From the NCBI GenBank assembly GCA_015069695.1, contig JADCRZ010000006.1, forward strand, positions 1 to 64,000: a stretch of DNA of 64,000 nucleotides, read 5' to 3'. The notes under the pieces were generated by a model. That model was given only the letters and a program-made list of their open reading frames with translations, had not been told where the DNA came from and searched no databases. The position numbers and the translations under genes were made by a program. Below, one piece after another: positions 25,183 through 34,414 of this stretch. Numbering within the stretch: position 1 is the first letter of the stretch; each line of letters begins with the position of its first letter. The stretch comes from Williamsia sp. (lineage in GTDB: Bacteria; Bacteroidota; Bacteroidia; Chitinophagales; Chitinophagaceae).

Positions 25183-25687
25183 TCGCCACTTTGATCTTCT
25201 GGCCATTCTGCTTCTTCAGCTTGGCCAAAGCATCATCCAGCAGGGATTTTATATTATTGATTTCACCGCCCACATTTAAGAGGGACGTATTGATGGCTTT
25301 TACGTTTACATCTGTCCTGTCCGCAAAACTGCTGGCGGTGGATGAGAGTTGATCGAAATTGGATTTCAGTCCCTGGTAATATTGTTCTTTTGCGCGGAGC
25401 ATGCTGTCCTGCAGGTTGATCAGGCTTTCGTATTCGCCGATGAGTTTTGCGGAGGAGGGGTCCTTGCTTTGCATCCGCTGGTACGTGTTCTTGTACAGGG
25501 CAAAGGTCTTTTTGTTCAAGAGAAAGGCGGAATCATAACCGATAACAACCGTATCTCCGCGGAGGACCGAATAAGCGTGCAAACCGGTCGAGTCTTGCTG
25601 GGTGCTGATTGCATTCTGCGCGTGTACGCAGCCGGAAGAAAAGATAGCCAAAGCGGCCGCTGTAATAAACAGGAGAAAGTTTTTCAT
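25124..25687 (-). CDS. Exported coiled-coil protein with C-terminal membrane helix
   Basis: A 187-aa protein with a hydrophobic start (MKNFLLFITAAALAIFSSGC VHAQ) that could be read as a lipoprotein signal (Cys at SSGC) or as signal peptidase I cleavage after VHA. The middle is helical and charged. The end, KVAISGFAVGVGVASLIFLV, is a membrane helix. A start at the outer membrane and an end in the inner membrane would be the layout of phage one-piece spanins. ATG 25687 is used; the longer frame begins with TTG. It follows the next gene by 2 nt. No family was recognised. Confidence 0.6.
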   Translation of the reverse strand: MKNFLLFITAAALAIFSSGCVHAQNAISTQQDSTGLHAYSVLRGDTVVIGYDSAFLLNKKTFALYKNTYQRMQSKDPSSAKLIGEYESLINLQDSMLRAKEQYYQGLKSNFDQLSSTASSFADRTDVNVKAINTSLLNVGGEINNIKSLLDDALAKLKKQNGQKIKVAISGFAVGVGVASLIFLVNK

Positions 25688-25689
25688 GA

Positions 25690-26082
25690 TCAATTTGTTT
25701 TTTTAACGGGAAGTTCGTCAATGGGTGGAAGAGAGTCGTACTTGAGGGTTTCCCTGAGCACGAGAATGCTGTTCTTGATTTCTTTTGCCCTGCCTGTATT
25801 CTTTTCTTCTTTCAATCTTTTTTCCGCATCGTCCAACGCCACTGTTTTCTGGATGCTGTTGATATAAGCTTTGAAAACAACGATATCGTTCCTGATGGAA
25901 TCGAGCTTTTCCTTGGAAACTTTTAGTTCGTTCAAAGCGGCATCGGCACTTTGCTTTGCATGCTCAAGGTCTTTGCGGATGCTTTTGACATTGCTGTTGC
26001 CAAAGACCATGAAAAATACATTCAGGCATAAAACGCCTACGATGATGTATAAAATGATTTTGAGTGACTTGTCCATATACAT
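25690..26082 (-). CDS. Small membrane-anchored coiled-coil protein
   Basis: A 130-aa protein with one N-terminal membrane helix (about 9-27, IILYIIVGVLCLNVFFMVFG) followed by about 80 residues of heptad-like charged helix (KSIRKDLEHAKQSADAALNE..). The topology resembles phage i-spanins or short cell-envelope linkers. It lies beyond the hairpin that follows the tape-measure gene and is tightly linked to the exported protein downstream. ATG codons at 26082 and 26076 both fit. Not recognised as a known family; a role in particle release or membrane tethering is a guess from position. Confidence 0.6.
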   Translation of the reverse strand: MYMDKSLKIILYIIVGVLCLNVFFMVFGNSNVKSIRKDLEHAKQSADAALNELKVSKEKLDSIRNDIVVFKAYINSIQKTVALDDAEKRLKEEKNTGRAKEIKNSILVLRETLKYDSLPPIDELPVKKTN

Positions 26083-26121
26083 GATTTATTGCTGACTATA
26101 AAGAAATCCCATTTCATCTGA

Positions 26122-26149
26122 ACCAAGGCTTCACCCGAAGCCTTGGTTC
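26122..26149. terminator. Strong 12-bp hairpin after the tape-measure gene
   Basis: AACCAAGGCTTC (26122-26133) pairs perfectly with GAAGCCTTGGTT (26138-26149) over a 4-nt loop, 14 nt past the tape-measure stop codon. There is no U-tract on either strand. It may lower expression of the two small genes behind it, protect the 3' end of the structural mRNA, or end transcription with help of another factor. Confidence 0.5.
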
Positions 26150-26162
26150 CATGCGAATTTGT

Positions 26163-28421
26163 TTACCACTCCACAAAAATCAGCCGCTCCATCCAGGGCA
26201 GTTTTACGATGCGGGTGGTCCAGGGCAGGCGGTCTACGACTACATCGTAGGTTTCACGCTTTACCTGCAGGAGCCAGTTGCCGTCGCGCGTGCTGATCAG
26301 GCCTTCCCGGTTTAAATACGCCTGCCGGAAACCGGGTATCGACAGGGTTTTCCACAATGTGCCATGCTGAATAACGGCCAGTAAAAAATTCTCTGCCGCC
26401 GCTACTTCATCGGGTTCAATGATCTGTTGTGTGTTTACAGGCTGCCGCCAATCTATTCCGCACAATATTTTGTTCAGGGGGAGCTGTGCTTCAAACATGG
26501 ATCCGGCCGGCGTGCCGGTCAAGTGTTGCAGCAGCACACAAGCTTTTTCTGCCGCGCTGCTATCGGTAAATGCTTTTTCATCTGCCAGTCCCAGGTTCCG
26601 GAAAAACCGGTGCAGAAAAGGCCAGGTCAGTACCAGTCCGGCGTTGCCGATACATATTTTTTCTGTTTCGCTGAAAGGATCCATTGATTTTCCGGCTGGA
26701 AGTCCAGGCTGTTTTCTGCGGCGCGACTTAAACTCAGCAATACTGGCTGCTTGCCGTGTCAATCCTTCTTTGTATTGGGAAAGCGCTGCCAGCAAAGCTT
26801 TCACAGGATCCGGCATCTTGCCGATCTTTGCAAGGGCAGCCTGGTAATGCTCATCATCAGTCCTCATTGCTTCTGCAAGCAGGGCCCTTATTTCATGCAG
26901 CTGTTCTTCCAGCTGGTTGATGGACGGATAGCCACCTGGCGAATGGGAGGCCTGCCTGGCAACTGTTCCTGCATACAGGCTTTTCAGGATCTTTAGCTGT
27001 TCAATGCAGTTGTCTATGATTCGTATGCCTGTACCGGCTGCCGCATGATCTGCACCGTTTGCTGTTTCGCTTTGCGCTGCAGGCAAGTGTCCGGGAAGAA
27101 GATCAGCTACCAGGATACCAACGATCTTGTTAACAGCTTCCTTCAGCTTTTGCGATCTGTTTACAGTCTCTTCTTGCGCTTGCCTGCTCTCCGGCACTTG
27201 TTCTTCTGCAAACCGTACCTGGTCGATGATCCTTCTGATCATGACAAGTCCCTGGCTGAGCTTCCGGATTGTTTGATGTTCTGCAGCGGGCAGCTCATTG
27301 AACAGTTTTTCAACCGTTGCAAGAACCGCTGCTAATTGATCCTGCAAAACGGCTGTCTGAACACCCGCCTTTTCACCGGCTGTTTGCACCCAGCAAAGAA
27401 TAGCTTGCCTGGCATGCCTGCCGAGTTCTTGCAGGAGCTGTTTTCTTTGTGCAACGGGCAGTGTATTTACCTGGCTGATCTGTTGCAGGAGGGTTTGCAT
27501 GACCAGCACATGTGCTGAAAACGCCTGCCCGTCTTTAGCTGGCAGCAGTGTACCGGAAAACAGTGATGCAAGCTGGGTCTGGATGGTTTCTATGCCTTTT
27601 GTAAGCTGATGCAAATGGGTAGACACCTCCGCTGCCTTTTCACCTGCCGGTGAAAAGGCAGCGGCGACCTCTCTATGCTTTGTAAACAGCGCGGCTGTTC
27701 TTTCAACAAATCCGTCTGCAACCCGCTCTTGGTCGTAGAGCGCTGCAGTGAATACAGCCTGCCACCAGGCCAGCCTTATCTGCCTGGTCTCCGCCTTGTT
27801 CTGAACAGCCCCGCTAAGCCTGGCCTGTAGCTCTTTTATTTCAGGAACGGCATAACCGGCACTAGATCGAATGATCCGGTACAACAGGGCATCCTCGCAG
27901 GAATAGATCAGCCTTTTCAGGACGGCTTCCTGCCGGAGCAAGGTATGCAGCAGATCTTTCAACCGGACAGGTTGATGCAGCAGCGCTTCTTCCAGCGCCT
28001 GTCCGAATGCACCGGAAGCTATCTCTGTTGCCCACCAGGGGAATAAGCCGGTATGCAGAAAATAAGCGATCATGTCCAATGCTGACCCCTGTTCCCCTTT
28101 TTTCTCTTTCTGCTTTTCAGGTGCAGCAGCCGCATTTTTTTGGTTGGTCAGCTGCAGCTTGTTCTCCAGTTCGGCTGTTGCATGCTGTACCAGCAGTTCT
28201 TCCAGCCGGCTCACAGGAATAATGCCCAGGTCAAGTTCAAGCCGGTCAATTTTTTCAACCGTTCCGGCAGCACTGTGCTTGCAAAGGACCTGGTCCATCA
28301 GGGGCAGCAACTGCTCCCTTACAACCTGTGATGTGCGCTCATGGATCTCCCGGCTGTTTACACTGCCGGGGATCTGCAGCTCAATGACCTGTTTCCTGAT
28401 AATATGTTTCTGCCAGCTCAT
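26163..28421 (-). CDS. eCIS tape-measure protein (Afp14-like, CIS_TMP)
   Basis: A 752-aa, mostly helical, Ala/Gln/Leu-rich protein. The N-terminus (HIIRKQVIELQIPGS, then KIDRLELDLGIIP at about 57-68) is the signature of contractile-injection-system tape-measure proteins, whose length sets that of the tube and sheath. A long helical middle and a C-terminal beta part (WLLQVKRETYDVVVDRLPW, IVKLPWMERLIFVEW) complete it. It overlaps the upstream gene by ATGA (28418-28421), a sign of translational coupling. It closes the structural operon, as afp14 does. Confidence 0.85.
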   Translation of the reverse strand: MSWQKHIIRKQVIELQIPGSVNSREIHERTSQVVREQLLPLMDQVLCKHSAAGTVEKIDRLELDLGIIPVSRLEELLVQHATAELENKLQLTNQKNAAAAPEKQKEKKGEQGSALDMIAYFLHTGLFPWWATEIASGAFGQALEEALLHQPVRLKDLLHTLLRQEAVLKRLIYSCEDALLYRIIRSSAGYAVPEIKELQARLSGAVQNKAETRQIRLAWWQAVFTAALYDQERVADGFVERTAALFTKHREVAAAFSPAGEKAAEVSTHLHQLTKGIETIQTQLASLFSGTLLPAKDGQAFSAHVLVMQTLLQQISQVNTLPVAQRKQLLQELGRHARQAILCWVQTAGEKAGVQTAVLQDQLAAVLATVEKLFNELPAAEHQTIRKLSQGLVMIRRIIDQVRFAEEQVPESRQAQEETVNRSQKLKEAVNKIVGILVADLLPGHLPAAQSETANGADHAAAGTGIRIIDNCIEQLKILKSLYAGTVARQASHSPGGYPSINQLEEQLHEIRALLAEAMRTDDEHYQAALAKIGKMPDPVKALLAALSQYKEGLTRQAASIAEFKSRRRKQPGLPAGKSMDPFSETEKICIGNAGLVLTWPFLHRFFRNLGLADEKAFTDSSAAEKACVLLQHLTGTPAGSMFEAQLPLNKILCGIDWRQPVNTQQIIEPDEVAAAENFLLAVIQHGTLWKTLSIPGFRQAYLNREGLISTRDGNWLLQVKRETYDVVVDRLPWTTRIVKLPWMERLIFVEW

Positions 28422-29836
28422 GCGGATGGTGTTACCTCGATCGTTTGCAGCAATTCGGCTTCCAGCCAGGTTTTTTTCTTAACCTGCCCATTATTTACAA
28501 GTTCGGTTTCCGGCCATGCGGTTATTTTCCTTGCCAGTACTTTAAACAGTGTGGGCTCTTTCAAGGGACCGGTAGGCAGGTATACGGAATCATCCTTGAA
28601 TGTGTCAACAACAAAATCAAACCCGATGCAGGCCTTCCTTTCCGGGTGACCGGCTGAGCCATCAATGCCCCGGTTCTTGTGGTGGTACACCGGCTTTCCG
28701 ATGTCCTGGTTGTCTGCCCCTCTTTTTAACTGATATAGTACGCCCCGCTGTGTATTGCTGACTTTGATGGTAGCACCGTTTTCATTGACGGCAGCGATGC
28801 TGAGCGTTTTGCTTGTATCCGGCTTTACAGGAATAAAAACCAGGGCAGGCAGCTGCTGCTGTATCCCTGTTTGAATTTTGGTGACCAGGATGCCGACAGT
28901 AAGATCTTCCGTTAATTGGCTTACAGGCAACCTGATCGTGCCGCCGCCAGGCACGGGTTCTCCCGGGAGGAGATCTTTCAGCCGGGTCTTGTCGGCCAGA
29001 TCGTCGTCAATATCTGTAAACTTTACCTGGTAAGATGCGCTTTGCTGTGTACCTTTTAGTACGATGTAAGCTGTTCCGCCATAATCTGCCGCTCCTGTTT
29101 CAAGCACCGGCTGCAACATGGTATTGGGCGTTACCCGGATGGTTGGCTGGTGGGTAAGCGTTCCGTACTGACCGGTTTTGTCGTTTGTCGACTTAACGGA
29201 AATGACCACATCCTCGTACAAAACGTCGGTTGTGCTGATGTTCAGGTCACCGCCATCGCCACTCTTTGTTTCCCCGCTGAGCTGTTTGTTATCCGGCCCG
29301 AACAGCTGGTAAGTTGTGCCGCTTTGCGCCGCTTTTATAGTTACAACAGCTTTGCTGCCATAGGCAACAGGATCGTTGACAAGCTGTACGGCCAGGTCCT
29401 GCTGAATGCCGACCTTAACTAAAACGGTTTGCAGAAGCTGCGTGCCGATGCGGGAAGCAGGCTTCTCTGCTACTACGCTGAAGACGTAATCTTCATTCGT
29501 GAGCATGGAAGTTTCAATGGAAATGGCCTGTCCGTTTCCCTGGATCGCCTTGTTCTCTTTCGCAGCCATTTCCATCGTTTGTTCTTTCGTGTTATAAAAG
29601 ACAACATTGTACAGGACATCAGGCTGACTATAAGACAATGTGACCAATCCCTCCTGTTTGTATTGCACTACGGGCTTGGGTGTTGATACCGGAATATCGG
29701 GGAGGGGATAAGTACCCAGTGAAAGCGGGAGCATATCGATCAGGCGGTTTCTGCAAGCCCTGAATTCTATTTCATTTGCAGCAACGGTATCAGCTAAAAC
29801 TAGCTTCGTCGTTGCGTTATCAACTTGCCGGTCCAT
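28418..29836 (-). CDS. Ig-like repeat protein of the eCIS cluster, unknown role
   Basis: A 472-aa protein without a signal peptide, built of repeated beta domains of about 80-90 residues. Each includes a segment like VLYNVVFYNTKE, TTYQLFGPDNKQ, ASYQVKFTDIDD or VLYQLKRGADNQ, and preceding strands like YGSKAVVTIKAAQSG or YGGTAYIVLKGTQQS. Such stacked modules suit a spacer or fibre on the particle. It lies between a wedge-type baseplate protein (5 nt upstream) and the tape measure (ATGA overlap), so a structural role is likely. No Afp counterpart was recognised. Confidence 0.65.
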   Translation of the reverse strand: MDRQVDNATTKLVLADTVAANEIEFRACRNRLIDMLPLSLGTYPLPDIPVSTPKPVVQYKQEGLVTLSYSQPDVLYNVVFYNTKEQTMEMAAKENKAIQGNGQAISIETSMLTNEDYVFSVVAEKPASRIGTQLLQTVLVKVGIQQDLAVQLVNDPVAYGSKAVVTIKAAQSGTTYQLFGPDNKQLSGETKSGDGGDLNISTTDVLYEDVVISVKSTNDKTGQYGTLTHQPTIRVTPNTMLQPVLETGAADYGGTAYIVLKGTQQSASYQVKFTDIDDDLADKTRLKDLLPGEPVPGGGTIRLPVSQLTEDLTVGILVTKIQTGIQQQLPALVFIPVKPDTSKTLSIAAVNENGATIKVSNTQRGVLYQLKRGADNQDIGKPVYHHKNRGIDGSAGHPERKACIGFDFVVDTFKDDSVYLPTGPLKEPTLFKVLARKITAWPETELVNNGQVKKKTWLEAELLQTIEVTPSA

Positions 29837-29841
29837 ACTTC

Positions 29842-32535
29842 TTAGCTTTTAAGTTTAGACAGGAATAACCTGAAAAATTTCTCAAACTGATCCATCTCCG
29901 GTTGACCCAGCCAGCGTACGTAAACGGTCAGGTGCACCGGTGTTTCTTCCCTGATTGTATTTTCAACAAAAACACGGAAGTTATCATCGCTGAAACGGCC
30001 TATCCAGGCAGGGAACATACACGTGAACTGCAGGGAATAAGGGTCGGGATGTATACCGGCTTTTACAAACCTGCCGGCGGTTTCCTGCCCGGCAAATGGC
30101 TTGTGTATTTCAAATAAATCAGCAGCAACAGGGCCGGAAGCAACCTTTGAAATAGTATATGTACCGTTGTAGTTTTTTGTTCCGCTTATTTCGATGGTAT
30201 CTCCTGCTACCAGTCCGTGCGCAGGCGAAGTACAAACAGTCGTGCGGCTGTCATTTTCTTTTCCGGCAAATGAAATGACAGGTTTTGTAAAAGTCAGTAC
30301 GGAGGCGTTTATGCCTTGTATATCGCGCTGCCACTGCGCCTGCTTTGCTTCCTCCGGTTCTTTGCCTGCTGTATCTGCCGGCACTTCGTGGTAGTTTGCC
30401 TGGATCTGAAAACTGTCAGGCAGCACACTGATCACCTGATAGATGCCATCATAAAAATTTGATCTGCTGATAATGACCCGGTCGCCACTTTGCAGCCCGT
30501 GTTTTGCCGAATCGCATTCAACGAGTCTATCTCCTGCCTTCCTGATGGCGGTTATATCATGCGGAATGCGGTAAGGCGTCAGCACATCCACATCTTTTTG
30601 AACAGGCCTTAGCAGGATGTGTTCAAGCAGGTGAAACCCTTCCTCCGTATTGTTCCCAGAGGCAAGGCAGCGCCTGGTGCAATTGCTGATGCCGAGTTTG
30701 GCCGCTATCCGTTTCTCCAGCCCGGATACATTGTCTGTTTTCCAGCTTTCTTTTTTATAGTTAAAAGCCTGTCCCCTTTCATTGCTGATGTGCGGGTAAT
30801 TTGCCAGAAACCTTAACTTGCCGTTTACCATATCTTCCAAACCAGCTGTTTCCCCGTTGCTTTGTTGATTGTCCGGCAACCAGCGTTTACCGGCATGATT
30901 GGCATAATAGCTCTGTAAATGCATAGTGGAGTTGGTCACACTTTCGCCAAAGCGTGCAAGCAGGTGATCCAGCAGCCGGTTTTTTCTTACCAACGCTTCT
31001 TCCCCCGATTCGGTTATACCGGCAAGTTGCTGGCCGGCACCTGCCTGGCAACAGGTAAATAATTCTTCTGCACCCGGCACAATGTTGATGATGGATTGGT
31101 GGAAATACGTATGTTCATTAGCAGGGGAAAAAGAAAACAACTGTTTCAGTCCGGCCGCCTGTGCGCAATAGTTGGCCAGTATCTGCTCAAACAACAGCAG
31201 GTATGCTTTCAGTTGTTTGGCCTGGGCCTTTCTTGCGGGAGAAGCAGACGCAGGTAACCCGGCCTCCCCAATGCCGTATAGTTGCGGAAAATGATTTTGG
31301 ATAGAGTAATAGGTATGAAGACGGCGGTACATGCCTGCCCTGGGAACAATGTCCTTGTCTTCCGCTTTCAACGATTGCCGGTGCGGATCAGTCTTCAAAG
31401 CTTTGAAAAGATCCCTCACCCGGTCCCGGTCAATACGCAGCTTCACCCCGTTCTTCCTGAACACAAGCGTCTGGTCTGTAGTGGGGGGTCTGTCGGACTG
31501 CACTACAGAGGCCTTGCCTGCAGCAGGCAAGGGTGCGGCTGACAGCAATGTTGTGTCATGGTCGTAGTCCAGCACAGGCGTTTTGCCTTCTTCCACTGCA
31601 AGAAACCAGTTTTCGGCAGATAGGGCAGAATTGTAAGAGATACTGATGTTGCTGACGTATGATACGCCTGGTTCATCCATGATTTCGCGGATGATATCGG
31701 ACGTATGCAGCGCTGTTTTGCGGGTGTAGGTGTTCAGCTCATCCTCATCTATAAAACCATGCACAAGAGCTGGTCCTTCAAATATCTCATCCCCGCTTTT
31801 TCCTTTCTGCAGCATGTCTGCCAACGTGTAGAATTGCAACTGGGGTGAAATAAACTGCGCGATCCGGAACAACACACCCGCGGCCAGCATGTCTATATCG
31901 GCTGTCTGCCCTACTTCAACCATGCCTGAAACCGTAACCAGGGCCGTGTCAAGGATCTTAATCTCGTCAAAATCTTCGCACAGGTTTCTGCCCGCATGAA
32001 GGCGGCTTACCACATCGGCCAGCAATGTTGTACTGGCGGAAGACAGTTCCGGTTCGATCAGTACCCGGTACATTCCCTGTAAAGAAAGCTGTTCCATCTG
32101 TTTTTCACCGCTTTCAAACAGGTTCAGGGTTTTATCATCGGGATAATAATACAAGGCAGGCTGGCTCTGTGTTTGTTTCTCTATCCACGCATTTCTTACG
32201 CCTTCCACATCGATGAGCGCTTTTCTGAGGTCGGTGAGGGTCACGGGGTTTACAGAGAGGATGTTTGCCGGACTGAACAAGCTCTTGTATGGATCACCTG
32301 TTTCTGTGGCCAGCAGATCCGTGATATCGTGATCCAGCCGGTAGCTCAGGTCGGTAATGGCGTAACAGAGCTGGTCGAGAATGGTGATACCCGGGTCATG
32401 CACGTTGTGGTCCGTCCAGGTTGTGCCGGCCAGCTGCTGGATATGCCGGATGCCTTCCTGCCGCAGAAAATGGAAGTCTGAGGCAGGATTTACCGGAGCA
32501 TCGTTGGATATGGTGAGCGGAGTGGTGGTGTTCAT
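29842..32535 (-). CDS. Baseplate wedge-type protein (Afp12-like candidate)
   Basis: An 897-aa protein. The N-terminus TTWTDHNVHDPGITILDQLC YAITDLSYR matches the 'DPGIT.L..L.Y...DL.YR' signature at the start of contractile-tail wedge proteins. The C-terminal part holds two small beta domains that begin HGLQSGD (about residue 675) and HGLVAGD (about 772), each followed by a YDGIYQV- or YNGTYTI-like strand, and ends in a helix (LGQPEMDQFEKFFRLFLSKL). By position and signature it is the second wedge protein of the baseplate ring. The Afp12 assignment is tentative because the larger J-type gene upstream could cover part of that role. Confidence 0.65.
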   Translation of the reverse strand: MNTTTPLTISNDAPVNPASDFHFLRQEGIRHIQQLAGTTWTDHNVHDPGITILDQLCYAITDLSYRLDHDITDLLATETGDPYKSLFSPANILSVNPVTLTDLRKALIDVEGVRNAWIEKQTQSQPALYYYPDDKTLNLFESGEKQMEQLSLQGMYRVLIEPELSSASTTLLADVVSRLHAGRNLCEDFDEIKILDTALVTVSGMVEVGQTADIDMLAAGVLFRIAQFISPQLQFYTLADMLQKGKSGDEIFEGPALVHGFIDEDELNTYTRKTALHTSDIIREIMDEPGVSYVSNISISYNSALSAENWFLAVEEGKTPVLDYDHDTTLLSAAPLPAAGKASVVQSDRPPTTDQTLVFRKNGVKLRIDRDRVRDLFKALKTDPHRQSLKAEDKDIVPRAGMYRRLHTYYSIQNHFPQLYGIGEAGLPASASPARKAQAKQLKAYLLLFEQILANYCAQAAGLKQLFSFSPANEHTYFHQSIINIVPGAEELFTCCQAGAGQQLAGITESGEEALVRKNRLLDHLLARFGESVTNSTMHLQSYYANHAGKRWLPDNQQSNGETAGLEDMVNGKLRFLANYPHISNERGQAFNYKKESWKTDNVSGLEKRIAAKLGISNCTRRCLASGNNTEEGFHLLEHILLRPVQKDVDVLTPYRIPHDITAIRKAGDRLVECDSAKHGLQSGDRVIISRSNFYDGIYQVISVLPDSFQIQANYHEVPADTAGKEPEEAKQAQWQRDIQGINASVLTFTKPVISFAGKENDSRTTVCTSPAHGLVAGDTIEISGTKNYNGTYTISKVASGPVAADLFEIHKPFAGQETAGRFVKAGIHPDPYSLQFTCMFPAWIGRFSDDNFRVFVENTIREETPVHLTVYVRWLGQPEMDQFEKFFRLFLSKLKS

Positions 32536-32618
32536 TTTATAGTACTAAGTCTGTAGAAGGGCAGTGCGATCGCCGGCATACCTGTCTTGTTGCCATCATG
32601 CCGGCAGCAAAGTGGCCG

Positions 32619-34370
32619 TTAACTGATAGCCAGTTTACGCAGGGCTGTTTGCTTTAATGCCGACAGGTCGTCCTTCAGCTGCTGGATTTGTTTGTACAGT
32701 TCCTGGATGGCGCTGATGCCTAGGCTGAAAATAGCATTGTAGTTTACAGTGCGGAAATCATCTACTTTTTTACCGTATACAAATACCTTGTCAGCTTTTT
32801 CTTTCCAACCATGCACTTCAAAAGTTTTATCATCCAATTTCAGGATGGCAACTTCTTTTGCTCCTGTAGAAACAATGAGCCGTACGATATCGCCGGATTG
32901 CAAGCCATGGTTTTCATGCATGCTTACGGTAAGTACAGTTTCATGTACAGCGATTGATGATGCCAGTGTATACAAATCCGGAATAAAATCGGCATGGGTT
33001 GATACGGCTTCCGGCATCACTTTTTCAACTTCCTGCGCTATAAAACCTGTTTGAACAGCATCCCCGCATTGGATTTCGTCTTTATAGCAAAAGTCTGTTA
33101 CGGCAAGCTGATTCAGCTTTTCAAGGTTTGCTGCAGGATCGCTGGCGGTAAAGCCTTTTTTTATTCTTGCATCAGAACTTGCATCGAACTCGGTTGCCAC
33201 AATGCGGTCTGATGCCCTGATTGATATGGGAATACGATCACCAACAAATCCTCCTGTCCTGACCGCAGCCGTTACAGCAGCACGTGGAGTAGCATTGACA
33301 ACGTTGGTTGCCTCGGAAACAGCAGCAGTGGCCACAGCAGTGGCAGTCTTGGCATTCGCCAATGATGCCGCCAATTGTGGTTTAAGCATACCTGAAGCAT
33401 TATCAAATTGCGACTGTACCTGAGCCTGGTTTGCCTGGGCTTGAGCCAGCGCCGCTTGGGCTTGGTTCAGGTTGGCTTGGGCCTGCGCTAACTGAGCATC
33501 ATATGCGTTCTTATCAAATGCCAGATATGCGTATGGTCCATAGTTGAAACTGCCGTAGCCGGCTACATCAAGTTTGGCCAGGGGCGCTGTTGTGCCAATG
33601 CCTACATTGCCTGAAGGCATCAAAGCGATGTGATCGTCAGCGTCATTAGAGGTCCCTATCTCCAGTACAGTGTTATCCACAATTGTATTACCACTTGCAT
33701 CCTTCCTGGCGTAATAACGCATCCAGGCCGCATCTCCGCCTCCACCTGCCGGATCACCGGGAAACAGGATCCCGTTATCCCTGGTACTGCCAAGGGAAGG
33801 TTGTATGACAGTGGCTTTCAACATTCCGTTTACATCCAGCCTGGCTGAGGGTGTGGACGTACCAAGGCCTACGTTGCCAGTAGCTACCAGGTTTGAAGTA
33901 AAAGTTTTTACCCCTGCAATGCTTTGGTCGCTTGTAAGATTAACCACATTGGCAATGCCCGTCAGCCCGCTTCCATCGCCGCTGAAGCTGGTGGCTTTTA
34001 CTGCGCCAATTACCTCAAGCTTTGCTGAGGGGCTGATTGTACCTATCCCCACGTTGCCATCTGCCCTGATAAACAGCCTGCTTACATCGCTGTTGGAAGC
34101 AGTATTGTAAATGCCCAGGTCTGCCGGGGTAGCTGCGCTCAGTTTTATTTTCCAGTCTGCCGCCTGGGCCGGGTCGATCTTTGTTTTGTACAAATGCAGG
34201 ACTTCGTTCTGGGCGCCCTGCGATTGCAGGGCGATCGGCCCTGAGTCCAGTTTCGCAATACCGTCGTCGTTCTGGTTGAGCCCGGACTCTATAAGATCGT
34301 AAAAATTCCCCTGTGTCGGGATGCTGTTGGTGACAAAAAAAGTTTTCAGCTTGTCTTTGTTCTGTTTCAT
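32619..34370 (-). CDS. Tail fibre with S74-type intramolecular chaperone domain
   Basis: A 583-aa trimeric-fibre protein. It has a short N-terminal head (MKQNKDKLKTFFVTNSIPTQ), shaft repeats of the type NVGIGT.SP.AKLDV.G, an Ala/Gln-rich heptad region (about 288-366, AQAQANLNQAQAALAQAQAN), and a C-terminal chaperone domain starting SSDARIKKGF. In phage and Bacteroidota fibres this domain drives trimer folding and may cut itself off; the Ser-Asp-Ala-Arg-Ile-Lys start is the expected cleavage region. A HGLQSGD beta module (about 480-540) is inserted within this domain. The fibre would recognise the target surface. It lies between the two wedge-type genes. Confidence 0.8.
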   Translation of the reverse strand: MKQNKDKLKTFFVTNSIPTQGNFYDLIESGLNQNDDGIAKLDSGPIALQSQGAQNEVLHLYKTKIDPAQAADWKIKLSAATPADLGIYNTASNSDVSRLFIRADGNVGIGTISPSAKLEVIGAVKATSFSGDGSGLTGIANVVNLTSDQSIAGVKTFTSNLVATGNVGLGTSTPSARLDVNGMLKATVIQPSLGSTRDNGILFPGDPAGGGGDAAWMRYYARKDASGNTIVDNTVLEIGTSNDADDHIALMPSGNVGIGTTAPLAKLDVAGYGSFNYGPYAYLAFDKNAYDAQLAQAQANLNQAQAALAQAQANQAQVQSQFDNASGMLKPQLAASLANAKTATAVATAAVSEATNVVNATPRAAVTAAVRTGGFVGDRIPISIRASDRIVATEFDASSDARIKKGFTASDPAANLEKLNQLAVTDFCYKDEIQCGDAVQTGFIAQEVEKVMPEAVSTHADFIPDLYTLASSIAVHETVLTVSMHENHGLQSGDIVRLIVSTGAKEVAILKLDDKTFEVHGWKEKADKVFVYGKKVDDFRTVNYNAIFSLGISAIQELYKQIQQLKDDLSALKQTALRKLAIS

Positions 34371-34414
34371 ACCGGATGATTTTATGATAAGGAATAATGA
34401 TGATGATAATTTGC

